A stretch of DNA of 30,165 nt, from contig JBHELO010000128.1 in assembly GCA_046263055.1 (NCBI GenBank), forward strand, positions 1 to 30,165. Direction: 5' to 3'. Shown here one piece after another: positions 28,215 through 30,165 of this stretch. The notes beneath the pieces were generated by a model that ran no database searches, was not told the origin of the DNA, and saw nothing but the letters and a program-made list of their open reading frames with translations. The position numbers and the translations under genes are program-made. The stretch comes from DATAQC01 sp046263055 (GTDB lineage: Bacteria; Actinomycetota; Acidimicrobiia; Acidimicrobiales; AC-14). Each line of letters opens with the position of its first letter. The first letter of the stretch is position 1.

Positions 28215-29534
28215 CTACGCCTCCTGGGTGGGTGAGGGCACCCGGCGGAGGAGCACGACCGACGCGGTGAAGCCGTGCAGGAAGCTGCGGCCGCCGATGG
28301 GCCCGATCTCGCCGGCGCAGAACATCCCGGCCACCGGCGCACCGTCCAGGCCGGCGGACACCACGCCGGCGTCGTGGTCGGGCGCGCCGAACAGGCGGCG
28401 CCCGCGGCCGTTGCACGTGAACAGCAGCGCGGCGTCGGCGGAGCTCCCGGCCACCAGCTGGCGGAGGTCCTCGTCGGCCGACGAGGCGTCGCGCACCTGG
28501 AACTGGGTGGTGGCACCCACCTCCACCACGTCGCCCACCGCCAAGGCGCCGGACTCGGGGTCGGCGCCCACCACCGTTCGCACGAGGAAGTCGCCCCGGC
28601 CGAAGTCGACCTTGCCCTCGTCGATCACCCGTCCGAGCTGGACCAGCTCCGACATGAGGCGGCGGTCGTCCTCGGAGAGGGTGGCCGCCACCTCCTGGAG
28701 GCGCTCCAGCGCCGGCCGCCCCGCCAGCTCCTGGATGACGTTGCCGTCGGCCCGGGTGACCACCAACGGCGTCCCGACCGGGCGGCAGCCCTGGGACACG
28801 ACGGTGGCCACCTCCACCCCGGCACCCAGGAAGGCGGCCACCGCGCCGTCGTGGGCCACCGTCGGGCCGTCCCCGGTAACGATGGCGTCGGCGGCCAGGC
28901 GGGTGCCGCCCACCACCAGGCGGTTGCCACCCGGTCCCGGCGCCGCCGAGGCCAGACCGCCCACCACCGGCAGGTCGGGGTGCTCGGCGGCCAGGCGCTC
29001 GAGCAGGTCCCCGGCCGGGAAGGTGAAGGGATCGGCGAGGAGCACCAGGGCGGTGGCGTCGTCGGGCACCGGGTCGGGCCAGCCGGTGAACGCCGGCCCG
29101 TCGGGCGTGCGCTCGGCCTGGAGCCGGAAGGGCGTGACCGGCCCGGTGTGGCCGGCCCACAACGAGATGCCGGGGCCGTGCTCCACCTCCCGCCCCCCGC
29201 CCACCACCGACACCGCGGTGCAGCCGAGGAGGGCGCCCGGCCGCAGGGTCGCGGCCACGGTGGCCGCCACCTCGCCCAGGGCGCCCACGTGGGGCCCGGT
29301 GACGAAGACCAGGGCCAGGTCGGGGGGCTGCCCGCCGGGGGCCAGCGTCTCCAGCACCCGGCCCACGACCTCGCCGGTGGCGGCGGCGGCGTCGGGGTGC
29401 TCGGAGAGGGCGGCGGCGAAGGCGGCGCCGGTACTGCCGCCGGCGGCGGGGGGCCGGGAGGGCGCGGCGGGCCCCTCACCGGCGGCGGCGCCCGCCGAGC
29501 CGGGCGGCGGGGGGGCGTCGCCGGCGGGGGTCAC
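28215..29534 (-). CDS. FIST domain-containing protein
   Basis: The 439-aa protein has a FIST N domain (~50-235: AALSEHPDAAAATGEVVGRV, LALVFVTGPHVGALGEVA, LLGCTAVSVVGGGREVE, LVLLADPFTFPAGDLLERL, VVGGLASAA). A FIST C domain follows (~250-430: VSQGCRPVGTPLVVT, DFLVRTVVGADPESGALAVG, LLFTCNGRGRRLFG). It ends in MFCAGEIGPIGGRSFLHGF, which is very typical for FIST. FIST is a sensory module thought to bind small ligands such as amino acids; here it stands alone without a kinase or cyclase domain. The first ~45 residues are Pro/Ala/Gly-rich. GTG 29534 overlaps the stop of the upstream small gene (GTGA), indicating a coupled pair. Confidence 0.9.
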   Translation of the reverse strand: MTPAGDAPPPPGSAGAAAGEGPAAPSRPPAAGGSTGAAFAAALSEHPDAAAATGEVVGRVLETLAPGGQPPDLALVFVTGPHVGALGEVAATVAATLRPGALLGCTAVSVVGGGREVEHGPGISLWAGHTGPVTPFRLQAERTPDGPAFTGWPDPVPDDATALVLLADPFTFPAGDLLERLAAEHPDLPVVGGLASAAPGPGGNRLVVGGTRLAADAIVTGDGPTVAHDGAVAAFLGAGVEVATVVSQGCRPVGTPLVVTRADGNVIQELAGRPALERLQEVAATLSEDDRRLMSELVQLGRVIDEGKVDFGRGDFLVRTVVGADPESGALAVGDVVEVGATTQFQVRDASSADEDLRQLVAGSSADAALLFTCNGRGRRLFGAPDHDAGVVSAGLDGAPVAGMFCAGEIGPIGGRSFLHGFTASVVLLRRVPSPTQEA

Positions 29535-29929
29535 TGCGCCGGCAGCAGGGTGAGCGGCACGACCACCTCGGAGCCGGCGCCGGATCCACTGGTGAGGCGG
29601 CAGTGGGCCTCGACGGTCCCGTACTCGGGATAGGTGAGGTCGCCCTTCACCAGCAGGCGGCCGAAGCGGCCGGGCTCCACGTTGACGGGCTGGACGCTGC
29701 GGGCCACCTGAGCCCCGGCCTGGTCGGTGAACTCCACCTCGAGCGTGCCGTTCCCGGGCTCGTCCGGCGCACAGCGCACCAGGACGACCAGGTGGGGCGA
29801 CAGCGAGACGGGCGGCGGGGTGGGCGCGGCCAGGGAGAACATGATGCCGGTGAGGTCGATCCTGGTGGACGGGCCCGGCACCTGGCGCTGGTTGATGCCC
29901 TCGACGAACACGGCAGCGAGGATGTCCAT
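29531..29929 (-). CDS. Small beta-rich protein, DUF6941-like, coupled to FIST gene
   Basis: The 132-aa protein reads MDILAAVFVEGINQRQ, RIDLTGIMFSLAAPTPPP, LSPHLVVLVRCAPDEPGNG, LEVEFTDQAG, and ends in EVVVPLTLLPAQ. The alternation of beta strands suggests one C2-like or immunoglobulin-like sandwich. It resembles the DUF6941 family, which has the same layout and length; the match is from memory and moderate. No signal peptide. ATG 29929 is chosen over the open frame starting at 30007 because TACGGT lies 6 nt upstream. Its stop overlaps the FIST start by four bases, so the two proteins probably work together. It is divergent from the transketolase gene. Confidence 0.72.
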   Translation of the reverse strand: MDILAAVFVEGINQRQVPGPSTRIDLTGIMFSLAAPTPPPVSLSPHLVVLVRCAPDEPGNGTLEVEFTDQAGAQVARSVQPVNVEPGRFGRLLVKGDLTYPEYGTVEAHCRLTSGSGAGSEVVVPLTLLPAQ

Positions 29930-29935
29930 GGCCCG

Positions 29936-29941
29936 ACCGTA
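29936..29941 (-). promoter_or_regulatory. Putative leaderless -10 element of the DUF6941-like/FIST pair
   Basis: TACGGT on the minus strand (29941 to 29936) ends 6 nt before ATG 29929. No Shine-Dalgarno is present between them. Confidence 0.5.
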
Positions 29942-30008
29942 ACTGCCTCGGGCCCCGAGGGTGGCGGCCGGGCCCGGTGCCCACTCGAAGGCCACCCGTG
30001 CGCCCACC

Positions 30009-30014
30009 TAGGAT
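30009..30014 (+). promoter_or_regulatory. Putative -10 element of the transketolase gene
   Basis: TAGGAT at 30009-30014 predicts a transcript start near 30021, just before the tandem 16-bp repeats. The leader would be ~67 nt with GGGAGG at 30072-30077 as Shine-Dalgarno. Confidence 0.45.
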
Positions 30015-30025
30015 GGCCGTACACG

Positions 30026-30073
30026 CAGGTGAGTCCGTCGGCAGGTGAGTCCGTCGGCCGGTGAGTCAGTCGG
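30026..30073 (+). repeat. Three tandem 16-bp repeats in the transketolase leader
   Basis: CAGGTGAGTCCGTCGG occurs at 30026-30041 and 30042-30057, and a third copy with two changes (C for A at position 2, A for C at position 11) at 30058-30073. They lie between the putative -10 and the Shine-Dalgarno, that is, within the predicted 5' untranslated leader. Confidence 0.92.
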
Positions 30074-30087
30074 GAGGCAGCGTCGGT

Positions 30088-30165
30088 ATGAGCGAACAGC
30101 ACGAGCGGTGGCAGGAGCTGGGCCAGCAGCTGCGGGTGGATGCGGTGCGGTGCTCGGGGCGGGCC
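30088..30165 (+). CDS. tkt: Transketolase, N-terminal end (cut by window edge)
   Basis: Only 26 codons are visible: MSEQHERWQELGQQLRVDAV followed by RCSGRA. This is the usual opening of actinobacterial transketolases, where LRVDxxRC is followed by the thiamin-diphosphate-side GSGHPTSSMS motif; that motif would lie just outside the window. The enzyme moves two-carbon units in the non-oxidative pentose-phosphate pathway. A GGGAGG Shine-Dalgarno lies 10 nt before the ATG. The gene is divergent from the FIST pair, and zwf-opcA-pgl lies ~2 kb away on the other strand, which supports the call. Confidence 0.72.
   Translation, partial: MSEQHERWQELGQQLRVDAVRCSGRA

Noticed and set aside
29930..30007. 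26-residue N-terminal extension of the DUF6941-like protein
   Set aside because: A good -10 hexamer lies 6 nt before ATG 29929, and the extension is low-complexity and reaches towards the divergent transketolase promoter.

Overview
The window is very G+C-rich, gene-dense DNA from the chromosome of an actinobacterium, most likely a member of the class Acidimicrobiia. The evidence is the tlyA-nadK-recN-steA-steB order, a fused two-cluster FbiC for coenzyme F420, OpcA beside zwf, TAnnnT-type -10 elements and pervasive 1-4 base gene overlaps. The class is inferred from gene content, not from a search.

Left edge (1-5104): the 3' end of a 5S rRNA with a perfect hairpin terminator closes an rRNA operon. 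It is followed by a TPR protein with an enormous Arg/Gly-rich N-terminus, a small SSB-like protein, and on the minus strand a DUF1015 protein and a rhomboid protease.

Central operon (5218-15480, +): a phasin-like helical protein, TlyA rRNA methyltransferase, NAD kinase, RecN, SteA, SteB/MctB, the lipid II flippase MurJ, a family-2 glycosyltransferase and an MraY/WecA-like sugar-phosphate transferase. Nearly all junctions overlap or are a few bases apart. The exception is murJ-glycosyltransferase, where a 59-bp tandem duplication carries the start codon. The front half is the classical actinobacterial tlyA-nadK-recN group. The back half is about septal cell wall: SteA/SteB for division, MurJ for precursor export and two envelope glycosyltransferases.

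Middle (15539-23215): a secreted HExxH metalloprotease with a fibronectin III domain, a LOG-family Rossmann protein, a small membrane protein, a TIGR03086 metal-binding protein, a frameshifted remnant of an ABC transporter substrate-binding protein, a protein made of two tandem copies of one unnamed domain, a two-TM protein and FbiC.

Right part (23442-30165): an unknown two-module protein and an LmeA-like (DUF2993) protein converge on the pentose-phosphate operon zwf-opcA-pgl (minus strand). Upstream lie a FIST-domain protein coupled to a small beta-rich protein, and a divergent transketolase cut by the window edge. Transketolase plus zwf-opcA-pgl make this an oxidative and non-oxidative pentose-phosphate locus; the FIST pair is an insertion in it.

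The most distinctive signal is regulatory. At eight genes a TAnnnT-like hexamer ends exactly 6-7 nt before the start codon with no Shine-Dalgarno sequence, the layout expected for leaderless transcripts. Other genes have a -10 farther away plus a clear Shine-Dalgarno. I see no CRISPR array, insertion sequence, prophage or convincing new defence system here.
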